A model generated the notes under the pieces. The model saw only the letters and a list, made by a program, of their open reading frames with translations, was not told the DNA's origin and ran no database searches. From contig NC_089856.1 in the NCBI RefSeq assembly GCF_036373705.1, positions 25,817,798 to 25,881,797 of the forward strand: 64,000 nucleotides of DNA, in the 5' to 3' direction. Source of the stretch: Amia ocellicauda (taxonomy: Eukaryota; Chordata; Actinopteri; Amiiformes; Amiidae). Shown here piece after piece: positions 14,207 through 27,847 of the stretch. Every line of letters begins with the position of its first letter. Position 1 is the stretch's first letter. Made by a program: the position numbers and the translations under genes.

Positions 14207-15059
14207 GTTAGTAGTGGGATATTTAGTTTAATATCCAGATGCTGCTGAGATTTTCATGTTATCCGTTCAGACATCATACATTTATAAGATGAGTCTTAAT
14301 AGGGGCAGAGATGACAAATATAAGAAAATGTTACAATTCAAGTCTTAAGATAACCAGCTATTCCATAGTGGTTAATGCTATTGTGTGATAAATCTAAAGG
14401 CCTTTTATAAACCATACCTAATATGACATTAAACACACAGGGAGAAAAAAAAATACATGTTTATTTCTCTCCTGGGTGTTGTATTGAATCCTGCCATGCT
14501 ACAGATAGCATGTGATTGTTTTTCACATCTTCACTTCAAATGTAAGTGCTAATTAGTTATATGCTATCAGAAGTTGGGTTTATCAAGGTATATAATACTT
14601 AGAGGCACCTTTATGTGTGAAAGTCAATGTTCACAATCCAAGGAAGAGGCAAAGAACGAGCATTGGGACTGTTTACTAATACCTGCCACAAACCCAGTTA
14701 TATCATTGACTGTGCCTCGAGGCAGGGGTTGGATTTGTAAATTACAGCTGGCACATCATTGCAGGAGAAAACAAAAATATTGGCCATGATAACCAGTGAA
14801 AACCAATCCCGCTTCCAGCTTCCTTTCTCAACAACCTGATGTGGTTCAAATGCTATGGAGGTGACAGAGCTATTAATACAACCACTCAGAATGCCAGTCA
14901 CTGGACTGCTTTTAAAGTGGTCACTTGTGAATAAAGACAAGAGAGCTTTTAAAATGGTGGCTGATGGAGGGTTCCCAGATTGGAGTAGGGCTGTACCATG
15001 AGAGAAGTGTGTGCGGGGGTGGGGGGCTGAGCTGAGAACTGATGAGCAGTGTGCCTCTG
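12269..15059. other. Intergenic, no gene seen
   Basis: Holds an AAT microsatellite at 14147-14206. No protein or RNA gene was recognised. The right end may contain the promoter of AGTR1. Confidence 0.45.
14147..14206. repeat. (AAT)n microsatellite
   Basis: An uninterrupted AAT run of about 20 units. Confidence 0.97.
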
Positions 15060-15164
15060 TTCACAGTATCAGAGTACAACTTATTTGTCCAGCAAAGTTA
15101 CATAAGGAGCGCTCAACACCAGAAGATCACAGATCCTCTCACAGCATCTAAAGCGTCTTGCAAG
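15060..15164 (+). other. Candidate AGTR1 5' non-coding exon
   Basis: A stretch without a long open frame ends in a strong consensus donor, CAAG|GTAAGG, at 15164/15165. Receptors of the AT1 family are known to have non-coding 5' exons spliced to a coding exon. A matching acceptor, 'gtgttcttcacag', lies at 25235 just before the receptor ORF. The join and the 5' limit are inference; the intron would be about 10 kb. A TTTTAAAA box at about 14947 could be the promoter, but nothing proves it. Confidence 0.35.
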
Positions 15165-15899
15165 GTAAGGAAAATAATGTATAAGTTAATTTTAAGTTAA
15201 CATGGCTTTTTCTGATACAGCTTGTGTTTTATTGTATGTTATTTCTTCTATACTATAGGTCAAATATGTATAATTGTTTATTAAAGTGTGATCTCTGGAC
15301 AGTTGTGATAGTTTGGTTTTTCATCAGTCTCCATTCATTCCACAGCAAAAGGCTACATTCCCTTTTTCAATATTTCATATATGTTTAAGGGTTTTTCATT
15401 TGATTCAGGTAAAGGAAACTTTTAGACTTCCACCTTACTGTAAATAGCAAAAACATGAGAACCATTTCCTGACTTTGTCATATGATTAAAGTATATTTCT
15501 GTGAATTATTTACAATACATATATTATAGCATGCACATATAACATTGACAAGTTATATGAATGTTTGTGTTTCGTTTATTGTAATGGATGTTAACACAAA
15601 TCCCAAAATAAATTGTCTTTTGCAAAGTAAGGCATGGGAAATATATATTTGGCTTGTTGTAAAGAAATAAAATAAATGAAAATGTAATTTTAGAAACTAC
15701 TTTGTCATTTATCTTTAGTGCATAAAAAATGCAGGAAATTGTGCTTTGCGAATCAAGGCTTCTTCAATCTGATTTTCAGTCTAAAGATTTTTTTCTTTTT
15801 AAATTTTTCATCTTTTTGTTGTTGTTGTTGTTATTTGTTTTTTTCCCAGTTCTTTTTCCTTGCGTCCTGATTTTCTATTAGAAACACCAGTGCAACTTA

Positions 15900-16668
<769 letters not shown>

Positions 16669-17417
16669 TATTTACGTCAGCAAAGCGTACAAAATGTACA
16701 AAGAAAAGCCCTAAGTACACTGCTCACTGATGTTTCCTAATATACACAACGTTTTGTGAGTAAATTACTTAAATAAAACTACATTTAGACGTGATTGAGT
16801 CCCATGGGAGAATATTCTTACTCTGACTAAAAGGTCACAGATTTTCTTTTCCTTGGGTATAGTTTATTTAATAGCTTGGACAGATTCTCATTTCCTTAAG
16901 CATCTAAATCTTGTATTGTTTCGGCCCCTTGTGTAAGTGCATAAACCTTTTTATAACCTTTTATACACTCATTTAATGGGGTAAATTGCATCTAAAATCA
17001 ACGTAATGCCCAAATTATACTTATGACATTGTTTGACATACACACACATATACACACGTATATATATAATACTTCGCTCTCAGGATAAAAGTAAACCCTT
17101 GAAATGGTGTGCTAATGAATAACTTCGATGATGATTAAACTTCCATTGCTTGTATTTATGATGGAACTCTCTTAGTAGTGCCATATGATGGTACTATAGC
17201 ACTTGGTGCAAATAGCAAACTGATTATGTAAGTTAAACATATTTTTGTGTCCAAGATTCTACATCATACGCAGCGTTGGCAGTAGTTTGTTGTGGAAAAA
17301 GGCTAGTGCAGAATTTTTATCAATATTCTCAGTAACACCAACATTTGGTAGGAAGGTATTTGCAATACTCTGCATTGCCTGGTGTGGGATCAGATACATT
17401 TATGCAGGTGTATAGAA

Positions 17418-19770
17418 AATAAGAACATAGGAAAGTTTACAAATGAGAGGAGACCATCGTGCTCGTTTGGTGTCCATTAAAAACTGAGTGATCCAAGGAT
17501 CCTATCCAGTCTATTTTTAAATGTTCCCAAATTTTCAGCTTCAACCACATCGCTGGGGAGTTTGTTCCAGATTGTGACTACTCTCTGTGTGAAGAAGTGT
17601 CTCCTGTTTTCTGTTTTGAATGCCTTTATTCCATGTGTGTCCCTGGGTGCGTGTGTCCCTGCTGATCTGGAAAAGCTCCTCTGGTTTGATGTGGTCGATG
17701 CCCACCTTGATTTTGAAGACTAGAATCAAGTCCCCATGTAGTCTCCTCTGTTCCAGGGTGAAAAGGTTCAGTTCCCTCAGTGTCTCCGAGTAGGACATTC
17801 CCTTCAGACCTGGAATAAGTCTGGTTGCTCTCCTCTGAACTGCCTCTAGAGCAGCGATATCTATCTTGAAGTGTGGAGCCCAGAACTGTACACAGTATTC
17901 CAGATGAGGTCTAACTAGTGCATTGTACAGTCTTAACATTACTTCCCTTGTTTTAAATTCTACACTTTTGACAATATACCCTAACATTGTTTGCCTTTTT
18001 TATTGCTTCCCCACATTGTTTGGATGGAGAAAGTGAGGAGTCCACATAGACTCCTAGGTCTTTCTCATGTGATACTTCATCTAGTTCTATTCCTCCCATA
18101 GTGTAATTATACTGGACATTTTTGTTACCTGCATGTATTACCTTGCACTTGTCCACAATGAATTTCATCTGCCAGGTGTCGGCCCACAACTGAATATTAT
18201 CTAAGTCCCTTTGAATAGCCTGTGCTGCTGAGATCTGCTGAGCCACCTATTTTAGTATCATTGGCAAATTTGACAAGTTTGCTAACTATCCCAGAGTCCA
18301 GATCATGAATATAGATTAGAAAAAGCAAAGGCCCTAGTTCTGATCCCTGTGGAACTCCACTAACAACCTCACTCCAGTTAGAAGCAACTCCTTTAATCGA
18401 CACCCTCTGTTTCCTATACATCAACCAGTTCATAATCGATCTACTTACATTACCCAGAATACCTACAGCTTCCAATTTGAGGATCAGTCTCTGGTGTGGA
18501 ACCTTATCAAAAGCTTTTTGAAAATCTAAGTATATCATATCATATGCTTTCACATGATCTACAGCTGCAGTTACATGTTCAAAAAATTCGAATAAATTAG
18601 TAAGACATGATCTGCCTCATCTAAACCCATGTTGACTATCTCCAAGAATATGGTTTTCATTAAGATGCTCCTCTATTTTCTGTCTAATAATTTTTTCAAA
18701 CATTTTACAGGTGATGCAAGTGAGACTGATTGGTCTGTAATTTCCTGGCTCAGTTTTGTCCCCTTTCTTGTGGATTGGTATGACATTTGCTGTCTTCCAG
18801 TCAGTTGGCACATCCCCTGTTCTAAGTGTCATTTGGAATATTTGAGTTAGTGGCCTAAAAGTAATTTCCCTCATTTCTTTAAGTACTGTTGGAAATATAC
18901 CATCTGGCCCAGGTGATTTGTTTGATTTTAATTCTGCTAGTCCCTTTAGTACATCCTCCTCATTTATCCTGATCTCTCTTAGGGTTTGACTGGACTGATT
19001 GTTAACCTGTGGCATGTAATCCGTTTTTTCTTTTGTAAAAACCTCTGTGAAATATTAATTGAGAACATTTGCCATATCTTGTTCATTTTCCAGGATACGT
19101 CAATTTTTGCCCTTTATCTGTTTCACTTCCTCCTTTATTGACCTCTTGCTGTTGTAGTATTGAAAACAGCCCTTTGCATTAGTTTTAGCTCCTAGAGCTA
19201 TGTTTCTTACTATTTCCCTCTTTGCTTTCCTGATCCATTTCTTAAGATCTCTTTGCAGTTCAACATATTCTATGTTTTTAGTTTCATCTCTATCCCTTTT
19301 GTATGCGCTATACAACATTTTATTTCTCTTGATATTTTTTTGCATACCTCTATTAAACAATTTAAGCCAATGTTTTTTGGTCCTCAATTTGCTAAGTTTT
19401 GGTACAAATTTCCCACCCCCTCTTCGATTTTGCCTGTCTCTCCTAAACTGTGTGTATCCTTCCAACTTGTATTCATCCCCATTGTTTTCTGTAAGCCATG
19501 TTTCGGTCACTCCTACAACACCATAGTCACCCGCCAGCACTGTGGCTTCTAGGTCTAACATCATGTTCCTTATACTCCTGGCATTGAGGTACAAACACTT
19601 CAGGACTTTCCTACTAGCAGTTTCCCTTTGTTTTCTTCCCTTAGTGGAACATCTCCCATTGCCAGAGCTCCCTGCCCCCTGGTCCGTAGTTTAAAAGATT
19701 CTCAATTACTCAGTACATACCCTCTCCCAATGCATTATCCCCCCTTCTGTTCAGATGTAGACCGTATTGT
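17418..19770 (-). mobile_element. CR1/L2-group non-LTR retrotransposon, degenerate
   Basis: Minus-strand pieces of a LINE ORF2 in order. An endonuclease start is at 19594-19400 (LNARSIRN, VTETWL, LEGYTQFRRDRQNRRGGG). Most of the endonuclease is then missing. A linker rich in K/R follows (19400-19100). Reverse transcriptase occupies 19015-18200, with SPGPDGI, NYRPISLT, LDFQKAFDKVPH and SGVPQGSELGPLLF. The C-terminal tail domain (VRPHLEYCVQFWAPHF, VQRRATRLIPGLKG) runs to about 17541. The 3' UTR ends near 17418 with the 'agaacataggaaagttt' tail. The active-site motif is FAND instead of FADD, and frameshifts occur near 18230 and 17970. The element is dead and internally deleted. The 5' boundary near 19770 is approximate. 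Confidence 0.85.
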
Positions 19771-20784
19771 GAGCTAAAGGCCAGTTACAGACATTAAAGA
19801 CCTTAAATCTTTGGTAAACATACTAAAAGTACTGCTATGGCATAAAGTAGAGTTAAAAGTGTAATCCATTCATAATCAATTGGTCACTTGAAACTCTTCA
19901 GTTTATACAAAATATGAATGTTGTGCCTGTTCCTACTGCAATTAAGAAATTAAATCTTAAATCTGCAGAGATACTTGGTAAGAATATTAATTTATAGCAG
20001 ATGTTTTTATCCAAAAAGTCTAGGAGTGATCTATGCTAACACGCTCAACAACACCTTGTATGTCCATCTCTTCTGAAGGACTAGGTGAGGGTGGGCCAAG
20101 TGCATGACTAGCTCAGGGTGACAATCAGAAAGTTACTGGAAAAGTTGATGCTTGAACTTTGGTTACTAGTTATTTTACCTCAACCACTCTGCTACCTAGA
20201 TCCTTCTGTCACAAGCAGCTGTTCAGTATCAGCCACTACTGCAACATGTTTGAAACTGGTGTCCCCTTCATAAATAAAACAGCTTGTATGAAACTGCGTG
20301 TACTACAGATATTAACAGATTATAATTTTCTAATTAAACACTTATAGAAACTATACAGCCCCCTTTTGTATACAATTGTTTCTTATAAATATTTTGAAAC
20401 ATTTTTGTAGGTTAAACTTGACTATCCTTTAATGGTCTTTTCACAATAGGTTGTGTTTGTTTGGCTTCCTGTCTATCATCACCTTAGGTTAAAGATTCAA
20501 TCCAATTCTATCCTGAATAATCCCAGCCCTAACCTTGCCCAACATAGCAAAATTTATTGTTGTTAATTTATGTATTAAATGTATTATTTTTCTTAAATTC
20601 AGCATCTCTACATGTATGGCAGCCATTCCATTCCATTCATATTTTTATTTGGAATTAGGGAGAAATGTTGTCAGTAGTTTATAGATTAAAACAAAAATGT
20701 TAATTTTACCCAAACACATACCTATAAATAGTAAAACCAGAGAAACTGATAACTGATGCAGTGGTCTCTTATTTTTTTCCAGAG

Positions 20785-20844
<60 letters not shown>

Positions 20845-21620
20845 TCAAGGAATGGTAGTAGGTTGTCAATATGTCAGTTTTATTTATTGATCGATTTATT
20901 TATTTGTTTATATATATTATCTTAAATAGCAAACTGCAATACATACATTCTTCTGTTATCTCCTTCTTAAAATGTAAAAGGCAAGAAAACTAAACCAAAG
21001 CTGCCTCTTTACATATACATTTCCATACCTGTCTTTATCTTTGTGCCATATTTTTTGCAACAGCCTACTGATTAAATGCACAGTGTTTTCCTTCAGGGCT
21101 TTAGTACAAGCCAGGAACTTAAAACTTGAACAGAAACATGTGCAGAAAATCTCAGAAAATTAAAAACAAAAAAATTGAGATACAAAACTATTTTGAATTT
21201 AAATTTTAAAAAATCAAAAATAGTATTGCATATTTTTGTATGCCATTATCTGCAGCCCAGGACTCATAATCATTAACTAAAGAAAACTTAGAAATCTAGC
21301 TTGTGACATCTGTGTCATTCATTTTATTGCAAACTCGGTCTTGAGAGGAAACAAAGTGAGTGATATTTCATAATTTTGTTGCCTTTGGCACCATGACATC
21401 TTCCAGATGCAATAATCCAGCACATCTGCAACTAATATCTTTGTTAGTTTACACAGGAAGTTATTTTTCAAAGAATGCATTAACTGTGCAGCTTAGTAGC
21501 ACACTCCTTCATACACCGAGACAACCGTACAGCATGTGCAAACGGGGTCAAGATTTCAGGCATTTACAGATAGCTAGTCAGGTTCTTATTCAGTATTATA
21601 CCATATTATGAATTGTATAT
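19771..21620. other. Intergenic or 5' intron, no gene seen
   Basis: AT-rich sequence with a TA microsatellite (20788-20840). No coding signal was recognised. If the AGTR1 5' exon is real, this is intronic. Confidence 0.45.
20788..20840. repeat. (TA)n microsatellite
   Basis: A perfect TA run of about 26 units. Confidence 0.97.
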
Positions 21621-22031
21621 ATACAGACGGGTGACAGATTAAAGGAAAAACCAACATAAATTGTCTCAGTAAGGTGTTGGGCCAACACAAGCCGCCAGAA
21701 CAGTTTCAATGCTCTTGGCACAGATTCTACAAGTCTCTGAACTCTACTGTAGGGATGGAACACCATTCATCCAAAAGATATTCCCTCATTTGGTGTTTTG
21801 ATGATGGTGCTGGAGAGTGATGTCTAACATGTCGGTTCAAAATCTCCCATAGGTGTTCAATTGGGTTGAGAACTGGGCCTGCTCAGCATTTTTATACATA
21901 CCACAGAGCATGATAGGATTTTAATTGCTTTATTGTATCATGTAGTACACCTCTTTAGAGGCATCTGCATTTGTCATGTTCCTCCACTCATTTATTCAGG
22001 TTCTTCCTTTAATTTGTCACCCATCTGTATA
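21621..22031. mobile_element. Internally deleted Tc1/mariner-type element
   Basis: The terminal repeats are 'tacagacgggtgacagatta' at the left and 'taatttgtcacccatctgta' at the right, near-perfect reverse complements flanked by TA. Left inner sequence (gtgttgggccaacacaagcc; ttcaattgggttgagaac) is shared with 27595-27847. The transposase region is missing between about 21895 and 21940. The superfamily is assigned from TIR style and TA flanks. Confidence 0.7.
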
Positions 22032-23880
22032 GTCAGGGAATCACAGAACAATCACACTTGCCTGTCCCCTACACCCATAAGGCTATAAAACACTCTTTCT
22101 GTAACAAACTCCTTCTTTAACAGTCTCCACTGCAGGGAATTCAGTGTACATAGTCTAGTCTTGGAGTGGTCATATTCACTCCAGCCCACGTTAGAAATGT
22201 TCCCCAATCAGTCCTCCTGGGTCCACACCTTAAACAATCCTGCTGCACTGAAGCCCAGTTGTCACAAACACCTTCTCCCACATACCAGCTATTTCTCCCT
22301 TTTAGCAAAGCATCACTATGTAGAAAACTAGGTAGCTGATATCAAATAACAACTTGTTGCAGTACGAAGACTAATAAGGTGGTCCACTAGTAATGGAAAG
22401 GGAAGGTTACCAGATTATTACAGGTTCAAACCATAGTTCTTCATCTGACACCTTGAGCAAGTCCTTTGAATGAGATGGAAGATGTAAGATGTTTTGATAG
22501 GAGCTGTTATGAAGGCATTTTTCACGAGTGGTTCAGGACCAAAAGCTCCACTAGTTTGCGGGACAGTGGAACATTTTCCAAGCCTCAAAGTCTCTGAGCT
22601 GCCACAGCATTGAGCCCCAATTACATTATCAGCCACTGCAGTGGTCCTGTTGATTGGACTCCCCTCCTCCTCTGCTGGGGACTGGAGGAACTGTGACTGC
22701 CCCTAGGCTGAAGTCTGGCACTATCACGTTAGTACTGCTGGGATTCTCTAGGGAGACCGTATAGATACAGCTCTCCAGATTTTGTGCTAATTGCCATGAT
22801 GACTAAATAAAAGCTTTCCACCTTGCTCTAAAAAAAAAGAATGTCTAAGACAGTATTTGTATTTAATTGAAAGATAATTGAAAAGGAATGGTCTGTTTTG
22901 ACAACAAGCAGCCAGCAGGTTTTTCACTGTGTCAATAGCAAATAAATAAATAAATTACTATTGATGTTTGTATTTATTTATTTGAGGTATTTCAATCTAA
23001 CAATTAGAAGATATAAACAAGGGCAGACATTGCTGTACCAAATATGTACTGTGAGGCATTTTCTATTTTAAAGTACATCTCGTCCTGCTACAATCCTTGT
23101 CTTATCTCTGCAACTCTATTTATGGGGTGACAATTAATGTGGATCAGTAGCTTGACAAACACTAGACACCCTAGAGCTTTCAATGAGTCACAGATAAGTG
23201 TCAACAGGAAATGAATATGAGAACTCCTTTTTAATTTTTTTTCCCTTTGACATCTGTTGCATGTCCGTCTCCAAATGCTCACAGGTTCTGCCAAATAGAA
23301 CACTCTACTAAAGTCTAAAGTCACGTGCTTGTTTTCTGCTTTTCACAATGATATCCTGATCAAGGTTTTATTTTAATCTTTTTTTCTGGCTGTATGTTTT
23401 CAACCTTTATTTTCTGTGACTTTATGTTGGATAATAGCAAATTACAAATGTGTACTTGACAGCAGATATTTTCATGGGTACAAGAAATATTATCTGACCA
23501 AAAATATCCTGTGCTGGAGACCATATAAATTGAGCTCTGTCACATATGAATACCCCAAAGTAAGCTCATAATAAATCTGCTTAGTTACCAAAGATTTGAA
23601 TAAATAATAATTTAATTACTTTGAATCTTGATACAGATGGGTCATTTCCCCTGTCTTGTTGTCCATGTGGAATTGTTCGTTTAGAGTTTATTTTTAAATG
23701 AAGAACCAGACTGACGCCTTGTGGTATTTCACTGATACTGCAGGTCAACCCTCCCTTGTACATTCTAATGCAGCAATTTTCTTAGAAAGAAAAATACTTT
23801 TACACACGTTGCATGCTAATATACAGCAGGGTATAATAAATAAATATATATTATGTTATTTTGTTAGGTGTTATATTAAT

Positions 23881-23938
<58 letters not shown>

Positions 23939-25136
23939 TATGTTCTAATTGGGACAATTTTAAAGCCGTTATTAAACAATAATGTGAAAGTCAGTGAAAA
24001 TAAAACGCCTTTTATTTTTAAATGTATTATTTCATTTTTTGTTGTTTTTAACTAAGCTTTTCGTTTAGCAAGATGTACTGTTGTTATTTATGTTTGTGCT
24101 CTTAAGCTAAAATACCATTCTACAATGAACAAATTTCAAGGGAAGCTATCAATATTTCTAAATTACAGGTGGTGGGAAGTCAGTAGATTACCTGTAAAAA
24201 AGATACAATGGAAGTGCAGAAAAGGAAATTATATTATAAAAAGCTAATATATATATATATATTTCTCTGTGTTAGTTGGAAGGTTTGGTTTTGCACAAGG
24301 TTAACTTCATGCTCAGTTCATTCTAGCAGGTTGGGTTTTCTCACACATTAGGGTTACTATTCCAGAGTGTCTAGCCGTTCTGTTTATTTAGGTGTCTGCT
24401 GAGCAGATATTCTCAGGTGCAGGAAGTACAGATGAACATAAGAGTTATTCTTAGAAAATTGTCACCCAGAGAATGTTAATCTCAATATTAACCCAGACAC
24501 ATTTTAGTAATACATTTGTTTTGGATAATAAAAGGCATGTTTATTAATTACTGTATAAATTAGAATACAAAACTTATTTTTTTAAGAAAACATCAACTCC
24601 CTTAGCAAGTGAGATGATAGCATACATTTACTATTGTCGTGCATTATGCATATTTATAGCAGGGTTAAATATAGGCATTTTTATGTGCCTATGAATCCTT
24701 ATTTTGATGGATGGTGTGCTAAGAGATTTAACCCCTATGTTTTATATAGTCCTATCTTTGTGTTTTGATAGATTGTCAAGTTAGACATGCAGTACACAGA
24801 AATCACTCCTTACAGATTCATTCAAGTAAATAGTAGTGCAAAATCATATTGAGGAAATATGGACAATATTAGGACAATAAGTCTTATGTGTGCTCTTTGT
24901 AAGAGTGTTTTACTTTAGTAATGCATCTAGACAGTCAACATAATGATCAGTGATGTGATTAGTAATAATACAATGCTCATATTTTAGTACTGGGAAGAAA
25001 ATATGAATTTTAGAAACTGGTGGTAATGTGTTCTTAAAGTAAAACAGTCCCCAATGGTGAATTAATGTTTAATGACAAGGTGTAAAAATAAATACATCCC
25101 AGAAATGTTAAAATGCTTGTAAAACTGAAGTTTACA
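22032..25136. other. No gene seen; microsatellite-bearing
   Basis: Intergenic or AGTR1 5' intron. It holds an AAT run (23884-23937) and short TA runs near 24245. No coding homology was recognised. Confidence 0.45.
23884..23937. repeat. (AAT)n microsatellite
   Basis: An AAT run of about 18 units. Confidence 0.96.
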
Positions 25137-25188
25137 GTGTGTGTGTGTGCGTGTGTGTGTGTGTGTGTGTGTTTGTGTGTGTGTGTGG
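25137..25188. repeat. (GT)n microsatellite
   Basis: A GT run with single C and TTT interruptions, ending about 50 bp before the presumed AGTR1 acceptor at 25235. Confidence 0.95.
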
Positions 25189-25235
25189 TGGGGGTGATAA
25201 CAGATTGTTTGACATCTGTGTTGTGTTCTTCACAG

Positions 25236-25345
25236 GAAGCTGAGTGCACTCCACCCTGAGACTCCTTCCAGAGGTGGAAGACCTATCCCCCAGTTTGAAG
25301 GACAAATTGGTCATACCTTAAACACATAGGAGTAAAAGCAAAGTG
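25236..25345 (+). other. AGTR1 5' UTR part of coding exon (candidate)
   Basis: It follows the acceptor-like 'gtgttcttcacag' (AG at 25234-25235) and runs to the receptor ATG at 25346. It contains no upstream ATG, which fits a 5' UTR. Whether transcription enters here by splicing is inferred. Confidence 0.4.
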
Positions 25346-26407
25346 ATGAATTCCACAAAGGAAGTTTCATTGAACTGCAGCCGGTCTGGGAGGCACACCT
25401 TTGTTTTCACTTTGATCCCTGTAGTGTACAGCTGTAACTTCATTATAGGCATAGTGGGGAACAGTATGGTGGTGGCAGCCATTTACTGTTACATTAAATT
25501 GAAAACAGTCGCCAATGTCTTCATACTCAACCTGGCTTTGTCTGACCTCACGTTCCTGATCACTCTGCCACTGTGGGCCACTTACACAGCCATGGGCTAC
25601 CAGTGGCCTTTCGGGGCTTTCTTTTGCAAAGCCAGTGCTGGTTTGGTGACGTTCAACCTGTACACCAGCGTGTTCCTGCTCACTGGCATGAGCATTGACC
25701 GATACCTGGCCATCGTGCACCCAGTGAAGTCCCGCCCAAGACGCACTGTGTTCTACGCCCGCATCACCTGCATTTTAATCTGGATCTTCTCCTTCCTGCT
25801 GAGCGTGCCGTCCATATGGTTCCGTGACATCATCTACTTGAAAAGCCTCAACATCACTGTGTGCGGGTTCCTGTACGAGAAAGACAAACTTAATCACATC
25901 TTGGTAGGTGTGGGCCTAATCAAGAGCATCTTCGGCTTTCTGATTCCCTTTGTGATCATCATAACCTGCTACTGCCTCATCGGGAAGGCCCTCCTAGAAG
26001 CCTATCAGATCCAGAAGACCAAGTCCCGCAGCGACGAGGTCCTCATGATGCTGGCAGCCGTCGTTGTTGCTTTCTTCCTGTGTTGGGTGCCACACCAGAT
26101 ATTCCACTTAATGGACTTGCTGGCTCACCTGCACATCATCAAGAATTGTCGCATTCTTGACATTGTCGACACTGTCATGCCGTTCACCATCTGCATTGCT
26201 TACCTAAACAGCTGCCTCAACCCCATCCTTTACGGGTTTGTGGGGAATAATTTCCGAAAACACTTAATTCGCCTGCTGAGGTGCGCACCTCCCATAACCA
26301 GCTCCCACCCCAGTCTTTCTACCAAAATGAGTTCAATTTCCTATAGGGGGTTGGAAACATTGCATTTAACAGCAAATAAACCTATTCCCTTATGTGATGC
26401 CAGATAA
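25346..26407 (+). CDS. AGTR1: Type-1 angiotensin II receptor
   Basis: A single-exon class A GPCR of 353 residues (human AGTR1 has 359). It binds angiotensin II at the cell surface and signals mainly through Gq/11. The start is the ATG at 25346 with G at -3; the codon before it is GTG, so the frame extends upstream without an earlier ATG. N-terminal NST (N2) and NCS (N10) glycosylation sites are present. Seven hydrophobic segments carry GNS in TM1, LALSDL in TM2, a TM3 Cys (FFCKAS), FNLY with the AT1 switch Asn, IDRYLAIVH, and an ECL2 site NITVC. TM5 has the family ligand-contact Lys (LIKSIFGF), TM6 CWVPHQIF, and TM7 LNSCLNPILYGF. The tail has STKMSSISYR, near-identical to the mammalian AT1 internalisation region; together with the neighbours CPB1, GYG1 and HLTF this favours AGTR1 over AGTR2. 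Function is from family knowledge. Confidence 0.94.
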   Translation: MNSTKEVSLNCSRSGRHTFVFTLIPVVYSCNFIIGIVGNSMVVAAIYCYIKLKTVANVFILNLALSDLTFLITLPLWATYTAMGYQWPFGAFFCKASAGLVTFNLYTSVFLLTGMSIDRYLAIVHPVKSRPRRTVFYARITCILIWIFSFLLSVPSIWFRDIIYLKSLNITVCGFLYEKDKLNHILVGVGLIKSIFGFLIPFVIIITCYCLIGKALLEAYQIQKTKSRSDEVLMMLAAVVVAFFLCWVPHQIFHLMDLLAHLHIIKNCRILDIVDTVMPFTICIAYLNSCLNPILYGFVGNNFRKHLIRLLRCAPPITSSHPSLSTKMSSISYRGLETLHLTANKPIPLCDAR

Positions 26408-26616
26408 TTCTAGAACAGCAGCAAATGGTATTTAATTCATTTTTCTATAGGGAAAATGTTTGGGGTTGCAGGGCTGAAACCACTTTCTAACATAAAGGAC
26501 CTGGAGGTGTCAGCACAAGCAGGGGAAAACTTTAACCCAAATATATATTTCAGAAAAATCACAGACACTAAAATTATATTTTTTTAATTTGGGTTCAAAC
26601 ACATGAAAAATACATT

Positions 26617-26622
26617 AATAAA
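26617..26622 (+). promoter_or_regulatory. Possible AGTR1 polyadenylation signal
   Basis: AATAAA lies about 210 bp after the receptor stop. Other candidates follow (for example near 26860), so the used site is unknown. Confidence 0.3.
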
Positions 26623-27594
26623 AAAAACAGAAATTGTGATGAGAAAAGCAATCAAAATGGTGAAAGAGAAAGGCCCAAGGTAAATAAAAAAACCAGACAC
26701 AACCACAAACTGCAAATTCCTGGATTTAGTTTAGTATCATAGTTTTGGGTGAAAGGAGAACATTTCTTGCAAACAATGGTGGATGGGTCAAAAATTTGAT
26801 TTAATCCTGGCCTAAGACTAGTTTAAATATGATACAGTCTATTACGATGAGTAATTTTTTTAATAAATCTTGAATTTTAGTACACTTTCTTTTTCCATAC
26901 CTCTGTGTTCTTTCTGTAATTCTTGTGAGCAAAGTTGAAAAGGGTTCAGTTGAGAGAATTGTTTCTACTTGGACACAACTTGATGCCCCATTGAAACATC
27001 GTTTTTATTTCTGAATTATTGGAGAGGAAAATGCTCTTTCAAATGATCTCCAAGACTTTTCTGGAAAGTATTTAGATCTTTCTGTTTGATCTCAGAATCC
27101 TGCTCCTAAAAAAGCTGATGTGTTGTAAAGTATGCAGCATTCCATTGTTCTGTACCAAATGTAATCCATTTGTAGCTCCCAGAGTGTGCTGCGTTGTGTG
27201 TATTGTCTTATTTCTATAAGCCTTGTTTCAAGTAGCTGGTAACATAAATAATATACTTCTGCACATCATATATTTTACTTTTATTACAATGTATCAGGTT
27301 TTTCCACTTGGCTCACTCTTTAGATGGAAATATGAAATGGAACTTGGCCGAGACTAAATCAAAACTTTGATCCACAAATTCCAAACTACAGGGGACAGGT
27401 TTCTGTTTGACAGAATCATCCTGCGTCTTACTCAGTGGCCAGATAGGCATCAACATTTGAAATTGCACTTGGCATATGGGTCTTTGGCCTAGGCCTATAC
27501 CAAATTCTGACCTATCCATTTATTGCAGATATGTATCCAATTGATTGTCAGAAGCCATTTGCTTCTACTTGTATATAATACCCAATACAGGAGA
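26623..27594. other. AGTR1 downstream, possible 3' UTR
   Basis: AT-rich, no coding signal. Vertebrate AGTR1 3' UTRs are commonly several hundred bases, so the first part may be transcribed. Confidence 0.4.
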
Positions 27595-27847
27595 TACAGA
27601 CTGGTGGCAAATTAAAGGAAAATTCAACATAAAGGTGTTGGGCCACCACGAGCTGCCAGAACAGCTTCAATGATCTTGGCACAGATTCAACGAGTCTCTG
27701 GGACTCTACTGGAGGGATGGAACACCATTCTTCCAAAAGATATTCCCTCATTTCGTGTTTTGATGATGATGGTAGTGGTGGTAGAGAGCGCTGTCTAAAA
27801 CGTTGGTCCAGAATCTTTAATAGGTGTTCAATTGGGTTGAGAACTGT
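27595..27847. mobile_element. Truncated copy of the 21621 TIR element
   Basis: Starts 'tacagactggtggcaaatta' and runs through 'ttgggccaccacgagctgcc' and 'ttcaattgggttgagaac', matching the left half of the element at 21621-22031 in the same orientation. It stops at 'gagaactg'; the right TIR is absent. Confidence 0.7.

Noticed and set aside
19200..19552. Plus-strand open frames near 19200-19550
   Set aside because: Antisense shadows of the LINE ORF2 linker region.
25343..25345. Upstream GTG start for AGTR1
   Set aside because: GTG is not a normal start here; the next codon is ATG with a good context, giving MNSTKE.
25367..25720. 117-codon minus-strand open frame inside AGTR1
   Set aside because: Antisense shadow of the receptor coding sequence.
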